Part shown: positions 34,301 through 45,892 of the stretch, piece by piece | Position numbering within the stretch: position 1 is the stretch's first letter | Layout: each line of letters starts with the position of its first letter | Assembly: GCA_034440615.1 (NCBI GenBank) | Contig: JAOTOM010005094.1 | Coordinates: 708,001 to 772,000 of the forward strand | DNA: 64,000 bases | Direction: 5' to 3' | Source of the DNA: Ashinkailepas kermadecensis | Lineage: Eukaryota; Arthropoda; Thecostraca; Neolepadidae | The notes under the pieces: model-generated | Databases searched by the model: none | Told to the model about the DNA's origin: nothing | The model's input: only the letters and a program-made list of their open reading frames with translations | Position numbers and translations under genes: made by a program

Positions 34301-34883
34301 CACATGCGTAACAGAATGGCGGCGTCCCGCACCCAACTGACGTCATAACAACCAAATGGACCCCGTTACATAAACTTGTCAGCATTTTGACTGCCAACAG
34401 GCACAATTATACGCACATGTAAGATACACATAATTGGTTGCATATGTGCATGCACATACATGCGCATGCATAGCAGCTATACGTTGAGTCGCAGAAACAT
34501 TCCTATACAGGTGTGACATGAGTGGGGTGGGTGAGCGTGCAGCCAGTTCCACCAAGATCTACTGGATAACCATTTCTGGAAGTTGTACGCAGATATATCA
34601 TAATCGTATTCACGGAAACCTTTCATTCAAAATGCTTACCGAGGCAGTTCTTGTACGAAACATATTCACGAGTATACACCAACGAACGCTCCCTTGTGTT
34701 ATCAACGCAAACGCCTCAGATCAAGTAAACAAAAATAACATTAATAGAAATGCAGTTTGCGCGCACAAGTGTGCCTCACGGCACTGTGCTCTGATACATT
34801 GCTTCTCTGACACATTGCTTCTCTGACGCGACCACTACGTCTGCTGTTGCTCTGCGCCTCCTCACCACTCGCCAGCAACTCAC

Positions 34884-34995
34884 ATATTCAATGAGATTGT
34901 TGAGTTTCTCGTAGACAGAGCTGCTGATGAGTTCCAGGTCGTCCAGCAACCTCTCCGTCCAAGCGTCCAGTTGGTTCAGCAGAGAGTTCACCAGG
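34884..34995 (-). CDS. Lipid transfer protein, exon 17 (helical)
   Basis: 112 nt, starts with one base completing Ser and ends at a codon boundary. Acceptor ATGTTCAG, donor GAATAT/GTGAGT. The peptide runs LVNSLLNQLDAWTERLLDD, then LISSSVYEKLNNLIEY, an amphipathic helix-like stretch with regular Leu spacing. Confidence 0.85.
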
Positions 34996-35504
34996 CTGAA
35001 CATCGACAGACAGCCAGCAGGTCAGTCAGTAATGTTTACCAGTTTCCTCCTATACACTGAGCACAGTGTCATAGTTCGCTGTCTATGCATATGAATTGGA
35101 ACGTGTTCAAAGATGGCATGGTCATAGCTAAAATGAGCGTTATAATTGTTTAAAGTTGATAGAGCGGCACCTCCATAGTAACAATTAACTGTTGGTAGAA
35201 CAACCATACAGTTGATGAAACTGGTGTCAAGCAACATTGGATGACTCTGAAGCACAAATTCCTGTGTGAAACGTCTTATTTGTATTTGCCTAGCTTATAT
35301 AATTGCCTGTGTACTTAATTTTAGTTCAGTGAAACTCATTGAAATTAGTGATATCTTAGGCAAGGCATTGTCTTCGCAATCCGCCCGGCTCTACCAAAGT
35401 CTACTCCGCTTACTGACATAATGACCTCGGGTGACTGTTATTGAGACGTGCAATCACCTTTCATATCATGTGTTTATTGTCTTAGTTGAGGTTGGGGTAA
35501 TGTT

Positions 35505-36530
35505 CAGTACGGTGTCGGCACGGTGTCAGTACGTGTACGGTGTCAGTACGGTGTCAGTACGGTGTCGGGTCAGTACGGTGTCAGTACGGTGTCAGTACGG
35601 TATCAGTACGGTGTCAGTACGGTGTCAGTACGGTGTCAGTACGGTGTCAGTACGGTGTCGGCACGGTGTCAGTACGGTGTCAGTACGGTGTCGGCACGTG
35701 TGTCAGTACGGTTAGTACGGTGTCGGCACGGTGTCAGTACGGTATCAGTACGGTGTCGGCACGGTGTCAGTACGGTGTCAGTACGGTGTCACGTGTACGG
35801 TGTCGGCACGGTGTCAGTCAGTACGGTGTCGGCACGGTGTCAGTACGGTGTCAGTACGGTGTCAGCACGGTGTCAGTACGGTGTCAGTACGGTGTCAGTA
35901 CGGTGTCAGCACGGTGTCAGTACGGTGTCAGTACGGTGTCAGTACGGTGTCGGCACGGTGTCAGTACGGTATCAGTACGGTGTCGGCACGGTGTCAGTAC
36001 GGTGTCAGTACGGTGTCAGTACGGTGTCGGCACGGTGTCGGCACGGTGTCAGTACGGTGTCAGTACGGTGTCGGCACGGTGTCAGCACGGTGTCAGTACG
36101 GTGTCGGCACGGTGTCAGCACGGTGTCAGTACGGTGTCATCACGGTGTCAGTACGGTGTCAGCACGGTGTCAGTACGGTGTCAGCACGGTGTACGGTGTC
36201 ACGGTGTCAGTACGGTGTACGGTGTCAGTACGGTGTCGGCACGGTGTCAGTACGGTGTCAGTACGGTGTCGGCACGGTGTCAGCACGGTGTCAGTACGGT
36301 GTCAGTACGGTGTCGGCACGGTGTCAGCACGGTGTCAGTACGGTGTCATCACGGTGTCAGTACGGTGTCAGCACGGTGTCAGTACGGTGTCAGCACGGTG
36401 TCAGTACGGTGTCAGCACGGTGTCAGTACGGTGTCGGCACGGTGTCAGTACGGTATCAGTACGGTGTCGGCACGGTGTCAGTACGGTGTCGGCACGGTGT
36501 CAGCGCGGTGTGAACATGGTGTCAACACGT
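35505..36530. repeat. 11-bp tandem repeat, about 90 copies
   Basis: Units of GTCAGTACGGT with GTCGGCACGGT and GTCAGCACGGT variants in ordered runs. At 36520 it decays toward exon 16. Confidence 0.95.
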
Positions 36531-36585
36531 TGTCAGCATGGCATTATCGCGGTGTTACCACAGTATGCCGAGGCGAGTCACTCAC

Positions 36586-36687
36586 GAGCCGTCGCTGCCG
36601 TAGATGTAAGACAGGATGGTTTGCATGTAGAATTCGTTCTTCTCATGGCTTTCCGTCAGGGCGTAGCGAATATCTTCATAATCACCC
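36586..36687 (-). CDS. Lipid transfer protein, exon 16
   Basis: 102 nt, starts with one base completing Val and ends with two bases. The donor GGCTC/GTGAGT is strong. The acceptor that keeps the frame is AGTAAG at 36688; a better-looking CTCAG four bases upstream would shift the frame, so the 5' edge is the least sure part. The peptide runs GDYEDIRYALTESHEKNEF, then MQTILSYIYGSDG. Confidence 0.75.
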
Positions 36688-36691
36688 CTTA

Positions 36692-37930
36692 CTGAGCCGG
36701 TAGAAACAGATGTGAAATCCTCACTGAAAACATCAATTCCGCCATTGTACAGCTAGTGAGGGGTGTTGTATAACTGCACAATGCATATTTGAACCACCGT
36801 CAAACTGTGGAATCGACGACCGTGCAGGTCGGTGCAGATATGTGTGTATATGGATTTATAAATTGTGGACCAGAATGGCCGATATATCCCTACAATAAGC
36901 TTCATAAGCTACATAAAGCACGACTCAGTTTATCATTGCCATAATCAATAGGCGCGGCACCCAAATAAATGTGAATCAACAATAACAGTACCAGCTCAAG
37001 CGCTGCCACAAACACACATATTCACCAGCACGAAACGAAACGGCGTCTTCAGAACACTGGCGCGCAGCGAATGTGTAGATGTACCATGTTGTGAAGAGAA
37101 CAAATACGCTTACAAAAACCTTTATCGGCAAAAAATGTGTTTTAGAACCTCGTCTGGGGAGGGTCACTAATGCATAAATACAACGGGTTAACGCTAAACG
37201 AGGAAGATTGCCTTAAAATGAGGACCAGTCCAATGTATCGAATGTGTGATTCGTCCTTGCTATGCCTTCCTAGAAATGTTCCCATGACCAATCCTAACAA
37301 ATGATGCCAGATATTTACTGTGGCACTCCCTGCTGTTAGAGCGAAAACGAAGCACATTTCAGCACCAACTCGACACGATCTGACTGTCCAGCTTTTGAAA
37401 CCTAAATAATCGTTCGCTTCAGCGCCTAAGGTTCCGTAGCAAAGCGAAAGAGGGCTACCGTCCCTTCCCCGTGGCATCCGAAAGGCCTTTCAAAACGATC
37501 GAGTTCACCTTCTTGAATATTTCAGTCGAAGGAGCCCCTCTGAGTAGAAAAGGCTTCCATCCAGGGACACCTGAGTGCACCCTTGAACTTGTTCACTCAG
37601 TAGCGCCCCTCCACGGAAATGGTTCCAATTCAGACCCCCAAGCTCCGGTAGGCATCCACTGATGGCATGTAGGCACCTCCTCAAAATTACGCTTTTCCTT
37701 CTTTGACGAAATCCTAGATCGGTCAGTGTCTCCTCGTGGTTGCAATGCAATAGCAGCTGTATAGTTCGTTTCGTGTCCTCACTCTCTCTGTGCCATTAAT
37801 GGCGCCCTAATCGGGTACCAACGTGGAGTCAAATAAAACAATGTCAAACGTGTCCTGGAGCTGCTGGGGCATGCGCATTCACGTGTCACATATCACGCAC
37901 CCACACACGCACACAGCGTAGCAGCACGCA
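36692..37930. other. Intron 15 sequence, nothing recognised
   Basis: No coding segment with matching splice sites; short shadow frames only. Confidence 0.5.
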
Positions 37931-37954
37931 TGAAGGTCAATTGAAGGTCGATGC

Positions 37955-38175
37955 GCCGGTACACAGTCGGTACACCGGCACTGACGTCGGTACACAAGTG
38001 CCGACGTTAGAGGACACCAGTATCGACGTCATAGGACACCAGTACCGACGTCAGCCGGCACCAGTACCGACGTCAGATGCCACTAGTACTGCCGTCAGAG
38101 AACATAAGTGCCGACGGCAGAGGACACCAGTGCCGACGTCAGAGGGCACTAGTGCTGACGTCAGAGGACACAGGC
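37955..38175. repeat. ~22-bp tandem repeat x about 10
   Basis: Units around GACGTCAGAGGACACCAGTGCC, just downstream of the exon 15 donor. Each unit has a TGACGTCA-like core. Confidence 0.9.
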
Positions 38176-38211
38176 GCACGACAGCGCCGTCTGTCAGCTC
38201 AGGTGACTCAC

Positions 38212-38345
38212 ACAATCATGTCGAGTTCCTGTCCGAACACCTCCTCCAGGCTGCTCTCCATGGCGCCCATCTTCACCTCCCACTCTTTCGAAGTCACCTC
38301 CAGAATAGCTTCTCTGGTCGCCTCAGCAGCTGACTGTGCCCAGCT
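38212..38345 (-). CDS. Lipid transfer protein, exon 15 (helical)
   Basis: 134 nt, phase 0 in and two bases out. Acceptor GGTTGCAG, donor ATTGT/GTGAGT. The peptide begins SWAQSAAEATREAILEVTS and continues KMGAMESSLEEVFGQELDMI, with strongly helical, amphipathic character. This marks the change from the beta-rich to the helical section of the protein. Confidence 0.84.
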
Positions 38346-38936
38346 CTGCAACCAGCCACACCACATGCCGGCTTCAAAGTATGCCGGAGCCCATGGCCCT
38401 CATACACATCAGACTAGCTCTTATCATGACAGCACGCTTGGATGTTTCAATGATATTTTCCGACCGATGAAGACCAAGAGGGTTGTGACATGCTAATGGA
38501 TAAAATACCCCCCCTCCCCCAAAAAAAATGTTATTATGGTGCTGGCATTGATCCACACAGCGCGCAACCGTTGATGTTTGAATGTGACACAACACAAACT
38601 GATCTATATAGCTGGTGTAGCCCGTCGTCCAGTAACCATATTGTCACCGGTTCGTTTTTCGAACCATTTTTTGTTTACTTCGCAATCTCAAGGAAATCAT
38701 TTTACGAGCTAGATTCACCGACAAAAAACGTCCATTCAGTTCAGATAATTTTACCAGTGCCGACGCGATCCAACCACTGCTCACAAACACACGGAAATGA
38801 ACTGGTGACGTAATTTCACATCGGTCAATACATTCAGCCCATCCTTAATTCTCCTACCCCCAAAATTGTCCTGATGGAAGATAGCATCTACCACCCTGGT
38901 AGTGACGTCATATTGACGTCATTCTCGTGAGCTTAC

Positions 38937-39118
38937 GGTCAGCTCGTCGGCCAGCTCGGAGCGCCAGCGCGCCTGTGACGTCAGCAGGTGAGAATGGTTG
39001 AGCCGCAGGAACACGACGGCGTCGTCGACCCGATAGCTGCCCGACTGACGATACGCCTCCAGTCGGAACGTCCTGTTGTTCATCATGCCGCCGCCCATGT
39101 ACAGTCGCTTGGCCTGCT
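38937..39118 (-). CDS. Lipid transfer protein, exon 14
   Basis: 182 nt, starts with two bases completing Glu and ends at a codon boundary. Acceptor CACCCCCAG, donor GACC/GTAAGC. The peptide runs QAKRLYMGGGMMNNRTFRL, then DDAVVFLRLNHSHLLTSQ and RWRSELADELT. The motif of a strand followed by Leu-Thr-Ser and an Arg-Trp-Arg segment recalls apolipophorin sequence that I know in general terms. A nearer acceptor at 39113 was rejected on phase. NRT and NHS are possible glycosylation sites. The acceptor is copied in the 73-bp array on its right. Confidence 0.85.
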
Positions 39119-39340
39119 CTGGGGGTGCGAAACACAGCCAGTGGGGGCTCGGCAGTACCAGGTGTCAGCATGTACAGCCGCCTTGTGCGCCCTGAGGGTG
39201 CGAAACACAGCCAGTGGGGGCTCGGCAGTACCAGGTGTCAGCATGTACAGCCGCCTTGTGCGCCCTGAGGGTGCGAAACACAGCCAGTGGGGGCTCGGCA
39301 GTACCAGGTGTCAGCATGTACAGCCGCCTTGTGCGCTCTA
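39119..39340. repeat. 73-bp tandem repeat x 3 carrying the exon 14 acceptor
   Basis: Units contain GGTGCGAAACACAGCCAGTG and CAGCATGTACAGCCGCCTTG. The ATGTACAG-CGCCTTG part and the following CCCTGAGGG copy the first 25 bases of exon 14 and its acceptor. Confidence 0.92.
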
Positions 39341-39344
39341 GATT

Positions 39345-41110
39345 CTGCCGATTGAGGTCTGCTCGCAGACCACAACTGCTCGTGGTCTGCTCGTATGTAT
39401 GTAGTTGGGATTTTTGGCCGTGCCAGCTGCTTCGGCTATATTGCGCCCGCAACTAATATGGTAGAAGTACTTCAGGAGATACAACGAAATGCGCACACAA
39501 GCGATGACAGAGAATGCGAGTAAAAATTAGAACCAATCAGGGTAATCGAAAGCAATGCAGATGGTGCGTGGTGGGTGAGAAACATGTCAATCGGTTTAAA
39601 CCATGTTAGTTAGTTAGTTGATGGCACGGTTCATAGTGCTACATCGGCGCGAGGGGAAGCTAACTTGACCTATGCCCACCCTACGAACCGCCGGTGGAAC
39701 ATACACAACATGTATTCTGATGATGTTGAGGAATCTTAAACATCTGAGATATCCACGTTGGTGTTCGTCTCATATATCAGCAACACTAGATGTCTTTAGA
39801 TATTTCTGTCGAGTTGAATCAAGATGTGTACATGAAAGTATATGTTCAACAGTCAATACAGGCCCACAGGCTGTGCAACGCTCTCGGTCTCTGCGTATCG
39901 GCCATACATGTCAAACTCAGTCATTTTTTACAGCACATGTGGCACTGTGAAGACTGCGTATCGGCCAAATATATCAAACTCAGTCATTTTTTACAGTCTT
40001 CACAGTGCCACCTCTTCTCTTCTATTTTTCCGAGCCGCAGACTGTCGGTATGCCACACGTGGTTTAATTTGTTTTAAAACACACCATTTCTCTGAATACC
40101 ACTGATGCTGCCATTCAGCCACTATTGACAAGTTCGGCATGGTGAACAAATCTGTTGCCGGTATCTTGATGTTGGCTGGGACGTAGTGTGACCTTAAGTC
40201 TCCCGGGGTGAATGCGAACAGCCACGGTCTGCAGTTGAGTATTAACCGTGAGCATCATATGGGGAGACCTCACTGCTCGCAGCCAGGTCTCCTGCTACGA
40301 AATGCCGAAAGACGGACGGGAATAGGCTACAGTCAGGAGCAGCCACTTCTGGCTTGTCAAAATGCTGACAGCTCATTTCTCAGTTACATAATGCACCTCA
40401 GATCGTGCTGACTGTAGCACCTTAGATGGTGTGGAGTCTATTCGAGTTGAAGCCGGCGTCGAAATAAAATATTCATGAAATGGAACACGACGAATTGCTT
40501 GTAGTGTTGGATTTGTGTTGAATTGGCAGACAAAAAGCAAGCATAGAAGAAAGATCATGTGCATATAGATAGACCATGTAAAAGTAGGTACATATTCCAC
40601 GTGTTAATCTAGACAACTCGGGGGTTTCCAATTATTTTCCTGTGGTGGAACATTTTTGGCCTGCGTATGTAAAACGCAATTGTTCACTACTTGGTAGGTC
40701 CTTCCTCGGTTGTGTCACCGGGTCAGAGTGACAGATGACCATGCAGAATTAACTCCAGTTACAAAGATTTCCACATTAATATTTGCGCTACGAAGTTTTG
40801 CGCGCCCTAAGACTCGAGTTAGAATACTTGGGTGCAAAAATGTCATACAAAGATTTGCATACGAGGATTTACATACGAACCTTGGTGTACAAACATTTGC
40901 GATGCGAAGTTCCGCGGTGCGAAGTCTGTCCAGATACCATATTAGGTCATATAAGCTAGCATTAATATACACTGCCGATTTATCTCTAGCGCCGACATTC
41001 ACAACAACCGTAGAGGCATCGTAGTTCCAAATGCGGCCATTTGTCAGTTGAGGGACACATCAGGCACGTCAGGGATACAGACGTCGCCAACGGCTGGGAG
41101 TAAGCCTCAC
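39345..41110. other. Intron 13 sequence with small repeats
   Basis: A mobile-element tail is suggested at 39606 (GTTAGTTAGTTAGTTG). At 39893-40010 a 39-bp direct repeat (TCAAACTCAGTCATTTTTTA) overlaps a short inverted pair (GGCACTGTGAAGACTG and its complement). No gene seen. Confidence 0.5.
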
Positions 41111-41276
41111 CTGGATCGTAGAGCACCTCAACCAGCACGAGCGGACGGTCACGCTGAATCTTGATTGACATGGTCTGCGGGCTGCCAAACTCGACGGGTA
41201 TGGCGACGCCGTTGATGCGGTAGTCGGTCAGGCCGGTGTTCGACTTGAGCTCGTAGATTATTGACGGCATCGACAC
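41111..41276 (-). CDS. Lipid transfer protein, exon 13
   Basis: 166 nt, phase 0 in and one base out. Acceptor CCCACCAG, donor TCCAG/GTGAGG. The peptide runs VSMPSIIYELKSNTGL, then INGVAIPVEFGSPQTMSI and RDRPLVLVEVLYDP. The intron before it (6.3 kb) holds two long arrays and the large inverted repeat. Confidence 0.84.
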
Positions 41277-41279
41277 CTG

Positions 41280-42370
41280 GTGGGAGCGTGGTCGTTCACG
41301 AGACCGCTCCATGGGCCAGGACGTTGAGGAGTGGATAGATGAGGAGTGGAGAGACCACGGATGAGTGGCTGGCAGGACATGGTACACTGACAAATCCCGG
41401 AGTGGGGCATTTCAGCCATGGTCCCTCCCGAAAAGGGCCATTTGCAAAAGCAGTTTGTTTTAATCAGCAAGGTTCTCGAAGTCCGGACATATTCTATGGA
41501 ATCCCTACAAATCGTTTTCGGACGACCGTCACAATTAGAAGCAAATGCTTCGGTCAAAAACATGAAAAACACACATTTAGCACACGCAAGCTCCTTTCAC
41601 GTCATTCAGCTACATGTTCTGAAAGATATGGGTGACTGCTTGCACCTTGTGATGGGAAACGTCAATTAAATGACAGCTGTAACGGAAGTAGTGCCTGAAA
41701 ACAACAGCAAACAATGAATGTTGGCTGGCTACTAGAGCTATGACGCAACGATCTAGTATGGTCATTTAGAGCCACCAACAACTTTACAATAATTAACTGC
41801 ACATGGTGCTCAATTTACTGCAATGCCTCAGCTCTCGCGGTGCGGAGCGTGAGCAGTTCACCCTCTTCCCCCCCCCCCCGCACACAGTGGTCTAATGAGC
41901 GGACGCAGGGACACAAACTTTCAGTAGGGGTGGGTTGAAGAGTAATGTTCCAAAATCTCCCAAAATTCCGCCATTTGAAATAGTCACAACATACGAACTG
42001 TTGTTCCGTGTCACGAACTGTGACACGGAGTGGGAAAAATCGAATTCGCGGTAATTTTTTAACTACGAAAATGATAAATAGCTAAAAACTAAATGATAAA
42101 GAGCAATAAACATTCTAGTTAAAAATGTGTCGAAGTTCCAAAGCATAAGTTCATGCCAAGTATCATGCATATTATACACGATACAGAATAAATTATACCT
42201 ATGCGGAATGTTGTCGTTCCCCGCCAAGTCACATCTGAATTCGGCTTCAGCGACTCCTAAGTCGTGCAACATGACATTGGATGGAAGAACAATTACCTGA
42301 GATGACTTGACCTAGTGTCATCTGACCGTATTTAACCTGATTTGAGGTATCTATGGAATTGCGTTTTCTT
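41280..42370. other. Intron 12 sequence, nothing recognised
   Basis: AT-rich, with a C-homopolymer at 41866. A small palindromic stretch GTTCCGTGTCACGAACTGTG lies at 42003. Confidence 0.5.
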
Positions 42371-42373
42371 CGT

Positions 42374-43210
42374 TTGCAAGCCTGATTCTGACCCGACGTG
42401 ATCTACCCTGTCTGGGGCCTTTTTCCTATGATCAACATCAATACATTTATCTGTGACAATTCGATAAAAACAATGCCAGAAGAAAACGAACTATGCCTGT
42501 TTTGAAACACTTTCACTTATCTAAATCGAGGTACGTAATTTGACACAATATGACCTCTAGTGGCCTAATTATCGGCCAAAGCGGAAATGCAAGGTAATTT
42601 TCGGGCTCTCCATAATCAGGGGTTTCTTACGGTGTTTTGCATTTTATCCTTACATATATCGGACGTTAGTGTGAGGCCTATTAAGAGCACGCCCCCACCC
42701 CGCGGCTCGGCGAAAGTGGATTTGTCGGTCGACTCAGCAAGGGATATCGTTTCAAAATCTGAAATACTTTCTGACAATTGATGAAGGCATACGGTGTAAG
42801 CATGAGCTCCAGCCTGCTGAGGTATGGGAGCTGGGGCGATGCCCGCAACCATTACCAGACGACACATTTAGCATTCTTTTTGCCCTCCAATATGCATCGA
42901 TACTTTACCAAGGTCGACGGTGAAAATAAACGAAGCCCGGGCACGCTATAGCGGCAGCCACACTGCCGTGTGAGATATTTGTATAAATATAAATATTCTG
43001 AGCAGGAAAATAAATCAATGTTCAACTTAAATCGGAATAGCGGCCGAACCATTAGACCGATCGACATGAAACCAACACCACTGACACAGTGTTGCAAGCC
43101 TGATTCTGACCCGACGTGATCTACCCTGTCTGGGGCCTTTTTCCTATGATCAACATCAATACATTTATCTGTGACAATTCGATAAAAACAATGCCAGAAG
43201 AAAACGAACT
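42374..43210. repeat. 119-bp direct repeat flanking the left arm of a large inverted repeat
   Basis: 42374-42492 and 43092-43210 are essentially identical, from TTGCAAGCCTGATTCTGACC to GAAGAAAACGAACT. The second copy forms most of the spacer of the inverted repeat. Confidence 0.9.
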
Positions 43211-43737
43211 GACACAGTGGTGTTGGTTTCATGTCGATCGGTCTAATGGTTCGGCCGCTATTCCGATTTAAGTGGAACATTGATTTATTTTCCTGCTCAG
43301 AATATTTATATTTATACAAATATCTCACACGGCAGTGTGGCTGCCGCTATAGCGTGCCCGGGCTTCGTTTATTTTCACCGTCGACCTTGGTAAAGTATCG
43401 ATGCATATTGGAGGGCAAAAAGAATGCTAAATGTGTCGTCTGGTAATGGTTGCGGGCATCGCCCCAGCTCCCATACCTCAGCAGGCTGGAGCTCATGCTT
43501 ACACCGTATGCCTTCATCAATTGTCAGAAAGTATTTCAGATTTTGAAACGATATCCCTTGCTGAGTCGACCGACAAATCCACTTTCGCCAGGCCGCGGGG
43601 TGGGGGAGTGCTCTTAATGGGCCTCATACTAACGTCCGATATATGTAAGGATAAAATGCAAAACACCGTAAGAAAACTTTGGTCATGGAGAGCCCGAAAA
43701 ATACCTTGCATTTGCGCTTTAACCGATAATTAGGCCA
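42560..43737. repeat. Large inverted repeat, arms ~524 bp, spacer ~131 bp
   Basis: Arms 42560-43083 and 43215-43737 are near-identical reverse complements, both reading (opposite strands) MCRLVMVAGIAPAPIPQQAG in a short frame. Differences are a few single bases. No terminal repeats or transposase were seen. It could be a foldback element, a template-switch product or an assembly artefact. Confidence 0.92.
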
Positions 43738-43739
43738 CC

Positions 43740-44420
43740 AGATAAAAATGTCATTTTCGCTCAGCGAAGCGAGCGGGTTTTTGCTTCTCTAATATACTAT
43801 TTGTGTAAAAAGTATGTTTGTTTGTCTGTCTGTCGTCTTTTTGTCCTTTGGACGATTGCCATCGTGCACAGATCAAACTATAGGTTGCACGTGCTTGAAA
43901 TGTTCACAGCTGGTAGACAGTCGATGGATAATGCGGTGTGTCGAGGTCTAGGTTCATTGTCGTGTCGAGGTTCATTGTCGTGGGGTGCGCAGCGGGCTCG
44001 TGGAATGCGCTCAAATTTGGCGGCACACACCATTGGTTTAACATGTGAGTTGGAAAATTCCATGCGCCGACCGAGACCGGAGCATATTGGCGCCTGGCAC
44101 GGCTCACAACACAGGTAACGAAATATGGCTCATATCACATTAAAGCCCCAAATGTTGGCTATCTGCTGGGCGAAATTTCATTGCGATCGGGTCAACGTGC
44201 TGCGCGTGAGCGACACGGTGGTCCTAAGAGAACGGGTGTCCGGTGAATCACCGGCCGCCCATAGGAGTAGGACGTAAAACTGGGATTTTTCGCTCCGGAA
44301 ATCACCAATTGTATTGCCTTTAGCTCTGCTGCAGCTCGTGTTTGTGCTGCCGTGGTGCTGTTGGAGGGCACTTTGGCAGGCTGCCTACCTAAAGTTGCAG
44401 CCCCTGTGGCGTCGTTGCCT
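43740..44420. other. Intron 12 sequence, nothing recognised
   Basis: Contains a short duplication of GTGTCGAGGTTCATTGTCGT near 43940-43980. No gene seen. Confidence 0.45.
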
Positions 44421-44429
44421 CTTGGGTAG

Positions 44430-45715
44430 TGCTGGAGGCTTCCCAAAGGTGCAGTTGAGTAGTGCTGGAGGCTTCCCAAAGGTGCAGTTGGGTAGTGCTG
44501 GAGGCTTCCCAAAGGTGCAGTTGGGTAGTGCTGGAGGCTTCCCAAAGGTGCAGTTGGGTAGTGCTGGAGGCTTCCCAAAGGTGGAGTTGGGTAGTGCTGG
44601 AGGCTTCCCAAAGGTGCAGTTGGGTAGTGCTGGAGGCTTCCCAAAGGTGGAGTTGGGTAGTGCTGGTGGCTTCCCAAAGGTGCAGTTGGGTAGTGTTGGA
44701 GGCTTCCCAAAGGTGCAGTTGGGTAGTGCTGGAGGCTTCCCAAAGGTGGAGTTGGGTAGTGCTGGAGGCTTCCCAAAGGTGCAGTTGGGTATATAAAGTG
44801 CTGGAGGCTTCCCAAAGGTGCAGTTGGGTAGTGCTGGAGGCTTTTCCCAAAGGTGCAGTTGGGTAGTGCTGGAGGCTTCCCAAAGGTGGAGTTGGGTAGT
44901 GCTGGAGGCTTCCCAAAGGTGGAGTTGGGTAGTGCTGGAGGCTTCCCAAAGGTGGAGTTGGGTAGTGCTGGAGGCTTCCCAAAGGTGGAGTTGGGTAGTG
45001 CTGGAGGCTTCCCAAAGGTGGAGTTGGGTAGTGCTGGAGGCTTCCCAAAGGTGGAGTTGGGTAGTGCTGGAGGCTTCCCAAAGGTGGAGTTGGGTAGTGC
45101 TGGAGGCTTCCCAAAGGTGGAGTTGGGTAGTGCTGGAGGCTTCCCAAAGGTGGAGTTGGGTAGTGCTGGAGGCTTCCCAAAGGTGGAGTTGGGTAGTGCT
45201 GGAGGCTTCCCAAAGGTGGAGTTGGGTAGTGCTGGAGGCTTCCCAAGGGTGAGTTGGGTGTGCTGGAAGTTGGGTAGTGCTGGAGGCTTCCCAAAGGTGG
45301 AGTTGGGTAGTGCTGGAGGCTTCCAAAGGTGAGTTGGGTAGTGCTGGAGTTGGGTAGTGCTGGAGGCTTCCCAAAGGTGGAGTTGGGTAGTGCTGGAGGC
45401 TTCCCAAAGGTGGAGTTGGGTAGTGCTGGAGGCTTCCCAAAGGTGGAGTTGGGTAGTGCTGGAGGCTTCCCAAAGGTGGAGTTGGGTAGTGCTGGAGGCT
45501 TCCCAAAGGTGCAGTTGGGTAGTGCTGGAGGCTTCCCAAAGGTGCAGTTGGGTAGTGCTGGAGGCTTCCCAAAGGTGCAGTTGGGTAGTGCTGGAGGCTT
45601 CCCAAAGGTGCAGTTGGGTAGTGCTGGAGGCTTCCCAAAGGTGGAGTTGGGTAGTGCTGGAGGCTTCCCAAAGGTGGAGTTGGGTAGTGCTGGAGGCTTC
45701 CCAAAGGTGCAGTTT
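44430..45715. repeat. 33-bp tandem repeat x about 39
   Basis: Units of GTAGTGCTGGAGGCTTCCCA then AAGGTG(C/G)AGTTGG. The unit is divisible by three, so several frames on both strands stay open for hundreds of codons. Units with GCAG and GGAG fall in blocks (GCAG at both ends, GGAG in the middle). A TATATAA variant interrupts at 44790. Confidence 0.96.
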
Positions 45716-45892
45716 GGCGTCCGAACTGGAGTTGGTGTAATCTCGATTTCTATTTTCTCAGTTCTGGGATGAAATGGAGAGAGAGATTCTTCGGTTGGTT
45801 CTTCCTTGATTTTGTTCTGATGAACGACTTCAGGCTACCAACTTGAATTATGGACGGATTTCTCAATACGCGCAGACGCTAAAATAATATAC

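Noticed and set aside
44385..45704. Very long open frames (439 and 301 codons) on the minus strand
   Set aside because: They are produced by the 33-bp tandem repeat, which is open in several frames on both strands; no splice or codon-bias support.
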